Notes: a model not told the origin generated them from the sequence alone. Shown: positions 46,979 to 55,017, counted from the first letter of the stretch. The stretch is 64,000 bases of DNA from DASWUZ01 sp036401375 (GCA_036401375.1 DASWVB010000002.1:310001-374000), one strand, 5' to 3'. Translations and numbers: made by a program.

Positions 46979-47827
46979 ATGACGGGTTTTGTTGGAAGCC
47001 GGCAGACCGGAAATACACGCTGGGCGTTGATGCTGGCGACGGCAGTAGCGCTGCTGTGCGTTGGTGTCGGAAGAGCGCAGGATCTGCCCTCGTCTGATTT
47101 TGGCAGTCTGCCGGATGCCAACAGCCTGACAAACCTTCCCGATGTGCCCGGCGATCGCCCAGGCAGCGTAGGGGGCAGCGTACTGTCGATGGCGACGTCG
47201 GGGGTCTCCGGCGCACTGGGCGCCCAGGTGTCTACCGGCGTGTCAGGTATGGTCGATCCGACCGTTGAGGGCGCGCTGCGCTCCTCTTCCGGAGGCGTCG
47301 GGGGAGCATCCGGGACCGCTTCAGCATGGCAGGCGAGCGGCTTTCGGGTTCAGGCTGCATCAGCCCGGTCCATATGGAATCTTCAGCCTGGGAGCACACT
47401 GTACTCGGCTCCGGCCTCGGTGAACGGGGATGCATCCTTGCCGGGGTCCTTTGGATCTGCGGCAGGATCGGGTGCAGCTGGCGCTTCGCAGGTACAAGTG
47501 GACCTCCTCTCCTTGGATCGAGCCGCTCAGGCGGCGAGCAACCCCCTGTTGACGAGCGATGTGCCCGATCTGGCAGCGGCTGCGGACTCGGCCGCCGGCG
47601 ATGTGCCCTCTCTCGTGCCATCCTTCGGCGAAGCGATGGTGTCTTCGGTGCAATCGCCCGCGGAAGGTCTGCAGTTCTCGATTCTAGACGCGGTATCGCA
47701 CTATTCTCCTCCGCCGGCACGCGCGCGGCGGCGCAGCATCGCCACTGCGCACGACCGCCTCGCTGGCAACCGGGTACGGCCCTCCCTCAGGTCGCGCACC
47801 GAGGCCAGGCTGCGGCGCGGTAAGTGA
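46979..47827 (+). CDS. Secreted Gly/Ser/Ala-rich protein of unknown function
   Basis: A 282-residue exported protein with signal peptide WALMLATAVALLCVGVGRAQ. The mature chain is low-complexity, rich in Gly, Ser, Ala and Val (GSVGGSVLSMATSGVSGALG and similar), with no recognisable catalytic motif. The last 40 residues are strongly basic (PPARARRRS, RSRTEARLRRGK). It lies at the end of the plus-strand glycosyltransferase run, which suggests a surface matrix or scaffold role, but this is only context. I do not recognise a family. Confidence 0.6.
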   Translation: MTGFVGSRQTGNTRWALMLATAVALLCVGVGRAQDLPSSDFGSLPDANSLTNLPDVPGDRPGSVGGSVLSMATSGVSGALGAQVSTGVSGMVDPTVEGALRSSSGGVGGASGTASAWQASGFRVQAASARSIWNLQPGSTLYSAPASVNGDASLPGSFGSAAGSGAAGASQVQVDLLSLDRAAQAASNPLLTSDVPDLAAAADSAAGDVPSLVPSFGEAMVSSVQSPAEGLQFSILDAVSHYSPPPARARRRSIATAHDRLAGNRVRPSLRSRTEARLRRGK

Positions 47828-47868
47828 CTCGTCTACCTGTAGACAGTCGGTGCGCGGGTTTTGGAGGC

Positions 47869-48423
47869 TTAGTCGAAGACCTCGGAATCGGCGAGCAGGG
47901 TTCCCGCCTTGTCTTTCGGAGAGAGGATCGGGGAAGCATCGATACGCCAGTCAAAGGGCCAGTCAATCCCCACGGCAGGATCGTTCCACAGCAGGCTTCG
48001 CTCCCCGGCCGGCGCATAGAAGTCGGTGGCCTTGTAAAGCAGTTCGGCGGACTCGGAGAGCACGACGAAGCCGTGCGCGAACTTCGGTGGAATCCACAGC
48101 ATACGGCGGTTTTCGGCGCTGAGCCTCTCGCCCACCCACCGGCCAAAGGTAGGCGAGGCGCGCCGCAGATCGACGGCGACGTCGAAGATCTCACCGCTGC
48201 CGGCCCGGACGAGCTTGCCCTGCGGGTGCACGGTCTGATAGTGCATACCGCGTAAAACGCCCTTGATGGACCTGGAGTGATTGTCCTGGACGAAGGTATC
48301 CGGGATACCGAGTTCAGCAAACATACGCTGGTTATAGCTCTCGAAGAAGAAGCCGCGGTCGTCGCCAAAGATGCGAGGCTCGAGGATGAGCACATCTGGA
48401 ATTGCGGTGGGAATCGCTCTCAT
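47869..48423 (-). CDS. rfbC: dTDP-4-dehydrorhamnose 3,5-epimerase
   Basis: A 184-residue cupin-fold epimerase of dTDP-L-rhamnose synthesis. Diagnostic stretches are PRIFGDDRGFFFESYNQRMF, RGMHYQ (His61 base), and PPKFAHGFVVLSESAELLYK. The length is normal. It follows rfbD with a 27-base gap on the same strand. Rhamnose is thus a probable sugar of the exopolysaccharide. Confidence 0.94.
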   Translation of the reverse strand: MRAIPTAIPDVLILEPRIFGDDRGFFFESYNQRMFAELGIPDTFVQDNHSRSIKGVLRGMHYQTVHPQGKLVRAGSGEIFDVAVDLRRASPTFGRWVGERLSAENRRMLWIPPKFAHGFVVLSESAELLYKATDFYAPAGERSLLWNDPAVGIDWPFDWRIDASPILSPKDKAGTLLADSEVFD

Positions 48424-48450
48424 GTCCGTCTTTCTTGATGCGCTGCGAGA

Positions 48451-49335
48451 TCAGGAAACGGCGTTGGGGTGTCTGACTTCCAGCATAACGTCAGAGAGCT
48501 CTTCCTCCCACGAGCGAAGGCGGAAACCGAAGGCAGCAGCAAACTTCTCATTGGAGAGGGCTGAGTTCAAGGGCCGCCGGGCTGGTGTCGGGTACTCCGC
48601 AGTGGAGATGGGAAGCACGGCCGGTGGAACAGTCAGATGGGCGCGGTCGACAATAGCCTGGGCAAATCCATGCCACGAGGTGAGCCCGGAGGCGGTCATG
48701 TGGTAGAGACCGGGGTCTAACCCGGCGCGACCCGAACCGGGATGCGCGAGGATGCGCGCGCTCGCCTCGGCGATCTGGCGTGCTGATGTGGGAGCGCCCC
48801 ACTGGTCAGAGACGATGCGCAGCTCGGGGCGCTCGCGCGCCAGGCGCAGGATAGTCAGAAGGAAGTTCCTGCCATGCGATCCGTAGACCCAGCTGGTGCG
48901 CAGAATAAGCGCCCGGGCTCCGCTGGCAAGGATACGCTTCTCCCCTTCGAGCTTTGATCGGCCGTACTCGCCCATTGGGCAGGGCCGGTCGTCTTCAGAG
49001 TAGGCGCCGATCTTCGAACCGTCAAAGACGTAGTCGGTTGAATAGTGGATCAACGCGGCGCCGATGGCTGCGGCCTCTTCAGCCAGGACCCCCGGAGCGA
49101 TCGCGTTGGCGGCGTAGCATTGCTCCGGCTCGCTCTCCGCCTTGTCTACTGCCGTGTATGCCGCGGCGTTGACGATCGCGTCCGGCCGGGTAGAGCGAAC
49201 CAGCCGGCGAAGCGCCTCAACGTCGGCCAGGTCGCACTCTGCCCTGGAGATCGCTTTAATCTCTCCGAGATCGGAGGCGGCGCGCCGAAACTCGACGCCT
49301 ACCTGACCGGCCGCTCCAGTGAGCAGGATACGCAG
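48451..49335 (-). CDS. rfbD: dTDP-4-dehydrorhamnose reductase, CTG start
   Basis: A 294-residue NADPH-dependent reductase making dTDP-L-rhamnose. Reading the minus strand upstream of the TTG at 49053 gives an unbroken, family-perfect N-terminus: GAAGQVG at residues 7-13, then DLADVEALRR and IVNAAAYTAVDKAE. The active-site Tyr/Lys are in EYGRSKLEG, and YSTDYVFDG is present. Between the upstream stop and the first TTG there is no ATG, GTG or TTG in frame; the CTG at 49333-49335 has GGAAGG just upstream and gives MRILLTGAAG. The start at CTG is therefore inferred. It shares the rhamnose pair with rfbC; rfbA/rfbB are not in the window. Confidence 0.88.
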   Translation of the reverse strand: MRILLTGAAGQVGVEFRRAASDLGEIKAISRAECDLADVEALRRLVRSTRPDAIVNAAAYTAVDKAESEPEQCYAANAIAPGVLAEEAAAIGAALIHYSTDYVFDGSKIGAYSEDDRPCPMGEYGRSKLEGEKRILASGARALILRTSWVYGSHGRNFLLTILRLARERPELRIVSDQWGAPTSARQIAEASARILAHPGSGRAGLDPGLYHMTASGLTSWHGFAQAIVDRAHLTVPPAVLPISTAEYPTPARRPLNSALSNEKFAAAFGFRLRSWEEELSDVMLEVRHPNAVS

Positions 49336-49431
49336 ATAACTTCCTTCCGCAGCGGTACAGCCGCTGCCCGGTTGTGACCGGCAGTCAAGATGCGCCGGGC
49401 CAGGGTTAATCCCATTATTCCGGCCGTCGGT

Positions 49432-49704
49432 TTAGAGGAAGGCGACGGACTGGACGCCCGCCACGTCGAAGCGTTTGCGGCAGCGGATGTTCTTGCAGGC
49501 GACCAGGTCATCTGTCCGCACCATGTAGGATTGCGCCTTGGCAAACCTGGCGCGGTCGCGTTCATCAGCATTGCGGGGCAGGGAGGCCCTTTTGCGGCGT
49601 ACCAGCCATCCGAGCTGATATTCTTCTGCCTTGCCGCAGTGCGGGCAGGTCATGGTGTGGGTGCGCTGCTCAGGCTTCTCTTCGAAAAATTCACGTTCTT
49701 CCAT
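49432..49704 (-). CDS. Small two-CxxC zinc-ribbon-like protein
   Basis: A 90-residue protein with MTCPHCGKAEEYQLGW and CKNIRCRKRFDV, which supply four cysteines for one zinc ion. The middle is basic (VRRKRASLP). ATG 49704 has AAGGA 6 bases upstream; the earlier start at 49737 is less likely. It lies 96 bases before rfbD on the same strand and may be transcribed with it. The function is unknown; DNA or RNA binding is conceivable. Confidence 0.65.
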   Translation of the reverse strand: MEEREFFEEKPEQRTHTMTCPHCGKAEEYQLGWLVRRKRASLPRNADERDRARFAKAQSYMVRTDDLVACKNIRCRKRFDVAGVQSVAFL

Positions 49705-49845
49705 GGGTGTCCTTCTTCGAATCGAAGTATAGAACATGACGCTTGGCGAGGTATGCCGGCTGACCTATGGAGTATCCAACCGGCGTGCTGCCTCTATCGC
49801 TCCGCGCCGGGAGGTGAGAGCATGAGCCGGAGAGCTTGAGTCAAG

Positions 49846-50025
49846 ATGGCGGCGAAGAAGAAGGCGGGAAAGTTCTCGGTGACGAAGGCAGTGAAGGCGA
49901 ATGCCCGTGAGCGCGTGGGCCAGCCAAAGCCCTCCCGCCTGATCGAGGACAAGCCGGGGGCGGCGCGCCGGCTGACAAAGCACAAGGAGAAGCTGGTCGA
50001 TCTTCTGACCGGTGCGGGGGAGTAG
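49846..50025 (+). CDS. Short basic protein, 59 residues
   Basis: A complete small frame starting ATG 49846, with MAAKKKAGKFSVTKAVKANA at the N-terminus and KHKEKLVDLLTGAGE at the end. It is Lys/Arg/Ala-rich, predicted basic and partly helical, with no membrane segment. Codon use fits the neighbours. GGAGAG precedes at about 11 bases. I do not recognise a family; a nucleic-acid-binding role is suggested only by charge. Confidence 0.5.
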   Translation: MAAKKKAGKFSVTKAVKANARERVGQPKPSRLIEDKPGAARRLTKHKEKLVDLLTGAGE

Positions 50026-50107
50026 CCTACGCGCAGTAGGGTATCTGTTTTCACCGCGTGGTGTTCAGCGCTATGGAAGTCGGTTGAAGTAAGACCGGGA
50101 GGGTCAG

Positions 50108-50491
50108 ATGGGACGTGCGGTCGGTCTGGGCGGTGCATTTTTGAGGACCAGCAATCCGAAGGAGCTCTATAGCTGGTACGAGACGCACCTGAAGCTCGAG
50201 TGCAAGCAGGGATGCTTCATCTTCCCTGACGCGAAGCAGGGTTCCGGCTACACCGTGGTGGCATTCTTTGCCCGGGACACCAAGTACTTCGACCGGGCAG
50301 GGGCCGGGAGTTCCACGCAGCCGGTGATGCTCAACTTCCGGGTTGAGGGGCTGGACGAGCTGCTCGATGAGCTAAGCAGGTCGGGTGTGGAGGTCGACCC
50401 AAAGCGAGAGACCTACGAATACGGGAAGTTCGGATGGATCACTGACCCCGAGGGCAACAAGGTCGAGCTCTGGGAGCCGCCCGCAAGCTGA
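50108..50491 (+). CDS. VOC-fold (glyoxalase/bleomycin-resistance) protein
   Basis: A 127-residue single-domain VOC protein with the typical beginning GLGGAFLRTSNPKELYSWY, the central strands VMLNFRVEGLDELLDEL and the closing WITDPEGNKVELWEP. Family members bind a metal ion and act on small molecules or sequester toxic compounds. The closing Glu is a likely metal ligand. It stands alone; the substrate is not predictable. Confidence 0.88.
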   Translation: MGRAVGLGGAFLRTSNPKELYSWYETHLKLECKQGCFIFPDAKQGSGYTVVAFFARDTKYFDRAGAGSSTQPVMLNFRVEGLDELLDELSRSGVEVDPKRETYEYGKFGWITDPEGNKVELWEPPAS

Positions 50492-51009
50492 ACGTGCTCA
50501 GGCGCTGTGCGATACGGTCGCATGGTCTTGCGCCCCGGGGACTTGCGCCCGGCCGCGCTCCTTTCCATTGCGAGCAGGAATCTGAGGTGTAGCGCGCAGT
50601 GTTTCGTCTGGTGATGCTGGCGGTGGTGCTCTTTGCCGTGTCTCGGTTCGTCTGGGGCATTCGGCAGGGCTACCTTGGCAGGACGATCGAGCACCCGGCT
50701 CGGCAGCCCGACCGAGAGACCCGGCGTCCCTAGATACTTGAAATCTCGATGCGTCTGGAGCCGTGGCGCAGCGCGTCGACATGGCTTGGCTGGGCTTGGC
50801 TGGTCGAAGCAGAGGGGATGGCCCAGTTTGGGTCAACTCCGATTTCACACGCACTTTTAAGTCTGCAATTGCTCACCGGGGAGTATGCTGAAAGGAATGC
50901 TTCTTCCCGATTTGTGACCCTTTTCAGCTACCGGGCAGGTGAATCCGGCCCGAGCTTTGTCCTGCAGCCTGGCAAACAACAGAATCTAACGAAACAGAAC
51001 TGAGGCTCC
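50492..51009 (+). other. Largely non-coding interval before the omega-like gene
   Basis: About 520 bases with no convincing full-length gene. A possible 44-residue frame at 50599-50733 is listed separately. A tandem 10-bp duplication, GGCTTGGCTG repeated, lies at about 50782-50802. The last part should contain the promoter of the omega-like gene, but no clear -35/-10 pair is seen. Confidence 0.3.
50599..50733 (+). CDS. Possible 44-residue single-membrane-helix protein
   Basis: GTG 50599 opens a frame giving MFRLVMLAVVLFAVSRFVWG, one membrane helix, followed by a short polar tail ending RETRRP. There is no ribosome binding site of note, and the frame is short. It could be a genuine small membrane protein or noise. 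Confidence 0.25.
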   Translation: MFRLVMLAVVLFAVSRFVWGIRQGYLGRTIEHPARQPDRETRRP

Positions 51010-51240
51010 ATGCGCTCTGAACTGGTCTATTCCGCTGGCATCAAGATTCCCAACAGATTTCTGCTGGCGACCGTCACCATCAAAGCCGTACAGAGTCTTC
51101 ACATCAGCACAACCCGCACGGAGGACACGGCGAACCGCGTCTTTTCAGAGGTTGCGCAGGGCCGCTATGTCGACGTTACTTTGCCCGAAGTCATTCCGCA
51201 GCCCTCGATCGAGCCGTTGCTGGTCGCCCCCGCGGCCTGA
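51010..51240 (+). CDS. Putative divergent RNA polymerase omega-like subunit
   Basis: A 76-residue protein. It begins MRSELVYSAGIKIPNRFLLA and continues with IKAVQSLHISTTRTEDTANR. The block PNRFLLATVTIKA resembles the NRF-x-L-(x5-6)-K/R region of the omega/Rpb6 family, and relatives of Acidobacteriota have omega proteins starting with MRSxLV. The C-terminal part (LPEVIPQPSIEPLLV) is Pro-rich. GAGG lies close before the ATG, and a strong terminator follows. A second omega copy or unrelated small protein remains possible. Confidence 0.5.
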   Translation: MRSELVYSAGIKIPNRFLLATVTIKAVQSLHISTTRTEDTANRVFSEVAQGRYVDVTLPEVIPQPSIEPLLVAPAA

Positions 51241-51320
51241 CAAGGCCGGGTCTGGCGGGACGTGATTCCGTCGATTGCTCTGAAGCCCAGCACCGTACAT
51301 TGAGCCGACCCTGATTTCCT

Positions 51321-51353
51321 GGCCCGCTCTCCACTGAGGAGAGTGGGCCTTTT
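51321..51353. terminator. Intrinsic terminator between convergent genes
   Basis: GGCCCGCTCTCC (51321-51332) pairs with GGAGAGTGGGCC (51338-51349), one G-T pair, with a 5-base loop and then TTTT. It is well placed to end the omega-like gene and may also serve the minus-strand ankyrin gene. Confidence 0.8.
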
Positions 51354-51369
51354 GCTGTTTATCCTGCAC

Positions 51370-52032
51370 TTACGAGGCGGGCTGCTGCCGCAGCAGGGCT
51401 GCAACATCAGGGTGGTTGCGTTCCGACGCATAGTCTCCAGCCGTCTTCCCCTGGTCGCAACGGAGATGAGCCTTCGCATGCCGCGAGAGCAGCAGCTGGA
51501 CCATCTCGAGCTTGCCGCCTGAGGCTGCCTGGTGCAGAGGTGCGAATCCGCCAGGCTGGGCGAAGTTGACGTCTGCGCCCGCCTCGATCAGCAGCCTTGC
51601 CGTCTCGACCGAGTCGCTTAAGGCGGCGCAGGCGTTCAGTGCCTGGTTGCGCATGGCGTTGCGGGAGATTTCGTGAACGTGAGCGCCGTGCTCGAGCAGC
51701 AGGGTCACAGTTTCGGGAGTGGCGAAGGCAGCCGCGAGGTGCAGGGGAGGCCAGCCATCCGGCGAGACTGCCCGGGCAAGGCTCGCGTCCCTCTTGAGCA
51801 GAGTGCGGATGCGCTCGCAGTCGCCGGCGGCCGCGGCCTCGAAGATGTCGAGCTCTTCAAGGCCGGATAGCAGGAAATCGCGGGTCAGAGTCTGGCGGGT
51901 GTAGACGGCCCACATCAACGCGGAGATGCCCTGGACGTCGCGGGATTGCGCCACCTCGGGATGCGCCTCCACCTCGGCGGCGATCTCCTTGGTAGCGCCC
52001 TGTTTGATCAGGTTGATGAAGTGCTGGCTCAT
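51370..52032 (-). CDS. Ankyrin-repeat protein
   Basis: A 220-residue cytoplasmic protein made of about five to six ankyrin repeats. Clear units are GWPPLHLAAAFATPETVTLL, ARLLIEAGADVNFAQPGGFA and APLHQAASGGKLEMVQLLLS, with the typical G-x-TPLHxA and GADVN features. It has no catalytic domain. Such proteins mediate protein-protein binding. The ATG at 52032 is preferred to the start at 52071. It is convergent with the omega-like gene and precedes the P450 on the minus strand. Confidence 0.88.
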   Translation of the reverse strand: MSQHFINLIKQGATKEIAAEVEAHPEVAQSRDVQGISALMWAVYTRQTLTRDFLLSGLEELDIFEAAAAGDCERIRTLLKRDASLARAVSPDGWPPLHLAAAFATPETVTLLLEHGAHVHEISRNAMRNQALNACAALSDSVETARLLIEAGADVNFAQPGGFAPLHQAASGGKLEMVQLLLSRHAKAHLRCDQGKTAGDYASERNHPDVAALLRQQPAS

Positions 52033-52118
52033 GTTTTTGATCTGGTCCTGCCTTGAGTCTACCCAAATCAACTTGAGGAGAGCTCACGCTGGTGCCTCAG
52101 ATTAGGGCTTCGATCGGG

Positions 52119-53558
52119 TCATCGCGGCTCGCTGCGCACCATCAAGGGGTCCCGCGGACGCAGGGTGATCTTTGCCTCTGGGACCGGCGGTGCGCTGCCG
52201 GCGTAGGTGAAACGCCAGCGTTGTGCGAGGGTCGCGATGGCCAGCACGCCTTCCATCCAGGCGAAGCTCTCGCCGATGCACTGGCGCGAGCCCCCTCCAA
52301 ACGGGAAGTAGGCAAACTTCGGGCGCGCTGACTTTGCCTCGGGGGTAAAGCGATCAGGGTCGAAGCGGAGGGGCTCAGGATAAAACTCCGCCACCCGGCT
52401 GATCACGTACTGGCTCATGTAAAAGAAGGTGCCGGACGGGAAGCGGTAGGGGCCGAGTTCGATGGGCTGGGTCGACATTCGCGCGACCACCCACGCCGGA
52501 GGATAGAGGCGCATCGACTCCGCGAATACCTGCTCGGTGTAGCGCAGAGCGGGGTAGTCGGCGAGGGTCGGCAGCCTTCGCGCTTCACCGCAACCGAGTA
52601 CTTCATCGAGCTCGGCGTGCAGCCGCGCCTCTGCCTCGGGGTTCTGGGAGAGCAGGTACCAGGTCCAGGTGAGACCGTTGGCCACCGTCTCGTATCCGGC
52701 CAGAAAGATGGTCAGAACCTCGTCGCGCACCTGCAGATCGGACATCTGCACGTACTTGCCCGTGGGCCTGCCGTCGGCATCGAGCAGCTCATCCCGGCTG
52801 CTGAGCAGCATGGATAGCAGGTCGCCACGATCTTCTTCGCCGGCCCGGGAGCTCGCCATGTATTCACGATGCCGGGCAATCAGCCGGTCAACGACCGCAT
52901 CGAGCCGGGCCTTTGAGCGGCGAAACTTGATCACGCCGGGGATCGGCAGGTGTAGAAACGATTCCAGCCGGGGAAAGGCAACGATGAAGTTGTAGAGGCC
53001 CATGATGATGTTGACCTCGTCGTTGATGCTGCGGATCTCATCGTCCACCTCCGTGTCGAAGAGGGTGCGGGCGACGATCTCGAGCGACAGCGCCATCGAC
53101 GCTGCGCCGATGTCCAGGGTCTGGCCGGGTTTGATCTGGTCGCGCGCCGACGCCGCCGAGGCGACTATCTGATCGGCATAGGCGGCGATGCGCTGGCGAT
53201 GAAAGGCCGGCGCCATAATGCGCCGCTGGCGCATGTGGAACGGGTCTTCCGAGGTAATCAGGCCCTCGCCGAGGGTCACCTTCATGCGGCGCACCGTGCG
53301 CTCCTTGACGAAGCTGGCGCCCTGGGTGACGAGGATTTCGCGGATGTATTCCGGCTCGTTGACCAGCACGATGTGGGTATTGAAGAAGGTGTAGCTGGCC
53401 ATGTTGCCGTAGGTGCGCTGCAGGTGTTCGAAGAGGATGATGGGGCTGCCCAGCTTGACCCACGGCTTGAGGATGTAGAAGCCAAGGCCGCGCCTGAGGC
53501 CCGGCGGCAGCCGCCATTCGGTCTCGGTCTCGATCGGGATTTGCTGAGCAACGGGCAT
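52119..53558 (-). CDS. Cytochrome P450
   Basis: A 479-residue heme monooxygenase. Conserved features are the I-helix AGYETVANGLTW (about 286-297), the K-helix ESMR (347-350) and the heme loop FPFGGGSRQCIGESFAW with the axial Cys427. The oxygen-activating Thr is Thr290. The N-terminus has no obvious membrane anchor, so it is probably soluble. Partner redox proteins are not adjacent. The substrate is unknown; the class resembles fatty-acid/terpene hydroxylases, but this is not decided by sequence alone. Confidence 0.93.
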   Translation of the reverse strand: MPVAQQIPIETETEWRLPPGLRRGLGFYILKPWVKLGSPIILFEHLQRTYGNMASYTFFNTHIVLVNEPEYIREILVTQGASFVKERTVRRMKVTLGEGLITSEDPFHMRQRRIMAPAFHRQRIAAYADQIVASAASARDQIKPGQTLDIGAASMALSLEIVARTLFDTEVDDEIRSINDEVNIIMGLYNFIVAFPRLESFLHLPIPGVIKFRRSKARLDAVVDRLIARHREYMASSRAGEEDRGDLLSMLLSSRDELLDADGRPTGKYVQMSDLQVRDEVLTIFLAGYETVANGLTWTWYLLSQNPEAEARLHAELDEVLGCGEARRLPTLADYPALRYTEQVFAESMRLYPPAWVVARMSTQPIELGPYRFPSGTFFYMSQYVISRVAEFYPEPLRFDPDRFTPEAKSARPKFAYFPFGGGSRQCIGESFAWMEGVLAIATLAQRWRFTYAGSAPPVPEAKITLRPRDPLMVRSEPR

Positions 53559-53938
53559 GGCTTACCGTGTCGATTCAAAAGCCTGGTTCTGAAGCTTGGT
53601 TCCCCTTTGTTCCGAAAGGCCTGGCTCGAGTTACATTGTCAGCTCTGGTTCTTTACTCTGCTTCCGAGAATGGGTCTGAAACCAGATTTATTCGATCTTG
53701 GTGGAGATTCGTTGTTCAATCTGGCTCTGAAACGGTGCCCCATTCATGAGGCGCTCTTTGTCGTCATGAGGGAGCACGCAAGTAGATTAGTCTGGTTTCA
53801 CCAGCTGCTGACTCAGTTCAATTCCCAAGGGGCACGGCTTCAGCCTCGACTTGACTTCGTCGATAGCACTGCGTCTTTGGCCGCTGCGAGATTCTACGGA
53901 TTTGACCAGAACTACCCCACCTCATCACGGAGAAATCT
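53559..53938 (+). other. Non-coding interval with lower GC by eye and one repeat fragment
   Basis: A 380-base gap with no credible ORF, ahead of the DJ-1/PfpI gene. It holds GGTGCCCCATTCATG at 53734-53748, the reverse complement of a sequence also found in the hairpin at 58290-58307, so the gap may include a fragment of a dispersed repeat. Confidence 0.4.
53734..53748 (-). repeat. Copy of a dispersed repeat core
   Basis: GGTGCCCCATTCATG is the reverse complement of CATGAATGGGGCACC, which occurs at the right arm of the hairpin near 58293-58307. No complete hairpin is visible here, so this looks like a solo fragment. Confidence 0.5.
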
Positions 53939-54559
53939 ATGGAAGTTGCCATCCTCGTCTTCAATGATATTGAAGTATTAGATTTTGCCGGCCCGTTTGA
54001 GGTGTTCTCGGTCGCCTCGCGGGTCGCGCAGCGCGATGAGCTTTCATCCGTTGCCGTTTTTGAGACGTTTTTGTTCAGCAGGACCGGCCAGCCGGTCACC
54101 ACCAGGGGTGGAATGATCCTCGGCCCGCACCGATCGCTTGGGGAGATGGCGCAACCTGACGTTCTGATCGTTCCCGGTGGCGTGATGACGGAGCCGCTTG
54201 CCGATGCGGAGTTGATCAAGTGGATTCGCGAGACATCGGCCATCACTGCTTCGGTCTGCACCGGGGCATTTATTCTCGCGCGCGCAGGGCTGCTCGATGG
54301 ACTTAGCGCGACTACTCACTGGGAGGATATCGAGGAGTTGAAGCAGTTTGCTCCCCGAGCCAAGATTCTCTCGGATGTCGCCTTTGTCGATGAGGGTCGC
54401 ATTGTTACTTCCGGAGGCATCTCGGCCGGGATCGACATGAGCCTTCACCTGGTAGGTCGTCTGACAAGCCCGGAGCTGGCAGCCCGCACCGCCCGCCAGA
54501 TGGCCTACCGTATCGCGCCCGCGGCGTCTCTTCCTGAGACGACGAGCGTACTCGGCTAA
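53939..54559 (+). CDS. DJ-1/PfpI-family protein
   Basis: A 206-residue class I glutamine-amidotransferase-like protein. The nucleophile elbow is SVCTGAF with Cys107, preceded by LIVPGG and followed by TTHWEDIEELK. The pattern matches the DJ-1/PfpI group that includes isonitrile hydratase and the N-terminal domains of some AraC-type regulators. A stand-alone protein of this length may be an isonitrile hydratase-like hydrolase or a stress protein. GGAGA precedes the ATG. It lies in an accessory-looking stretch. Confidence 0.85.
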   Translation: MEVAILVFNDIEVLDFAGPFEVFSVASRVAQRDELSSVAVFETFLFSRTGQPVTTRGGMILGPHRSLGEMAQPDVLIVPGGVMTEPLADAELIKWIRETSAITASVCTGAFILARAGLLDGLSATTHWEDIEELKQFAPRAKILSDVAFVDEGRIVTSGGISAGIDMSLHLVGRLTSPELAARTARQMAYRIAPAASLPETTSVLG

Positions 54560-54660
54560 AACGACCGGTTGATGGGAATTCGCTTAGTATCGGGGATTGA
54601 GTGAGTATCAGTCCGGGGAGGCGACCAAGTCCCCGGAGTGCTGGGCGAGATGTAGAGGTC

Positions 54661-54906
54661 GCGGACCACAATCCGAGAATTCAGGCCAAACTACAGTCGA
54701 TGTACACCGTCTGGCAGGCAGGTATCGCCGGTGTATTGCGTGAGGCGATCAAGCAGGGCGAACTCAAGAAAGCACGAAGGCTGAACCTCTCGCTGAGTTC
54801 CTGCTCAACAGCTATGAAGGCGCGCTGGTCCGAATGAAGGTGAGAAGAGCGACGGCCTTTGGCCAACTTTTCACACTTCACCTTCGATGTCCTTCTCAAG
54901 AGCTAG
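54661..54906 (+). pseudogene. Remnant of a TetR/AcrR regulator, C-terminal part
   Basis: A broken C-terminal half of a TetR-family repressor. Frame 1 encodes ADHNPRIQAKLQSMYTVWQA and continues AGVLREAIKQGELKK from 54661; frame 0 then encodes AEPLAEFLLNSYEGALVRM from about 54780; frame 1 resumes with RPLANFSHFTFDVLLKS from 54853 to the stop at 54904-54906. Together these read as one TetR ligand-binding domain end with two frameshifts. No helix-turn-helix part is present upstream, so the gene is also truncated. It sits just before an SDR gene, a common target of TetR regulators. Confidence 0.75.
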
Positions 54907-55017
54907 AGGAAGGCAGATTTCATAGCAGCTGAATAGATTGAGTCGCAGAACCAACCGGTCTTCTCCTATGGGTGAGCAGATTGAGATTCATACTTTCAGC
55001 TCTCAGGAGAACCGATC

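Noticed and set aside
53567..53749. 60-residue frame in the gap after the P450
   Set aside because: No motif, no ribosome site and it includes a dispersed repeat fragment.
54601..54837. A 78-residue ORF treated as a real small gene
   Set aside because: Its middle is a TetR C-terminal fragment and the continuation lies in other frames, so it is part of a pseudogene.
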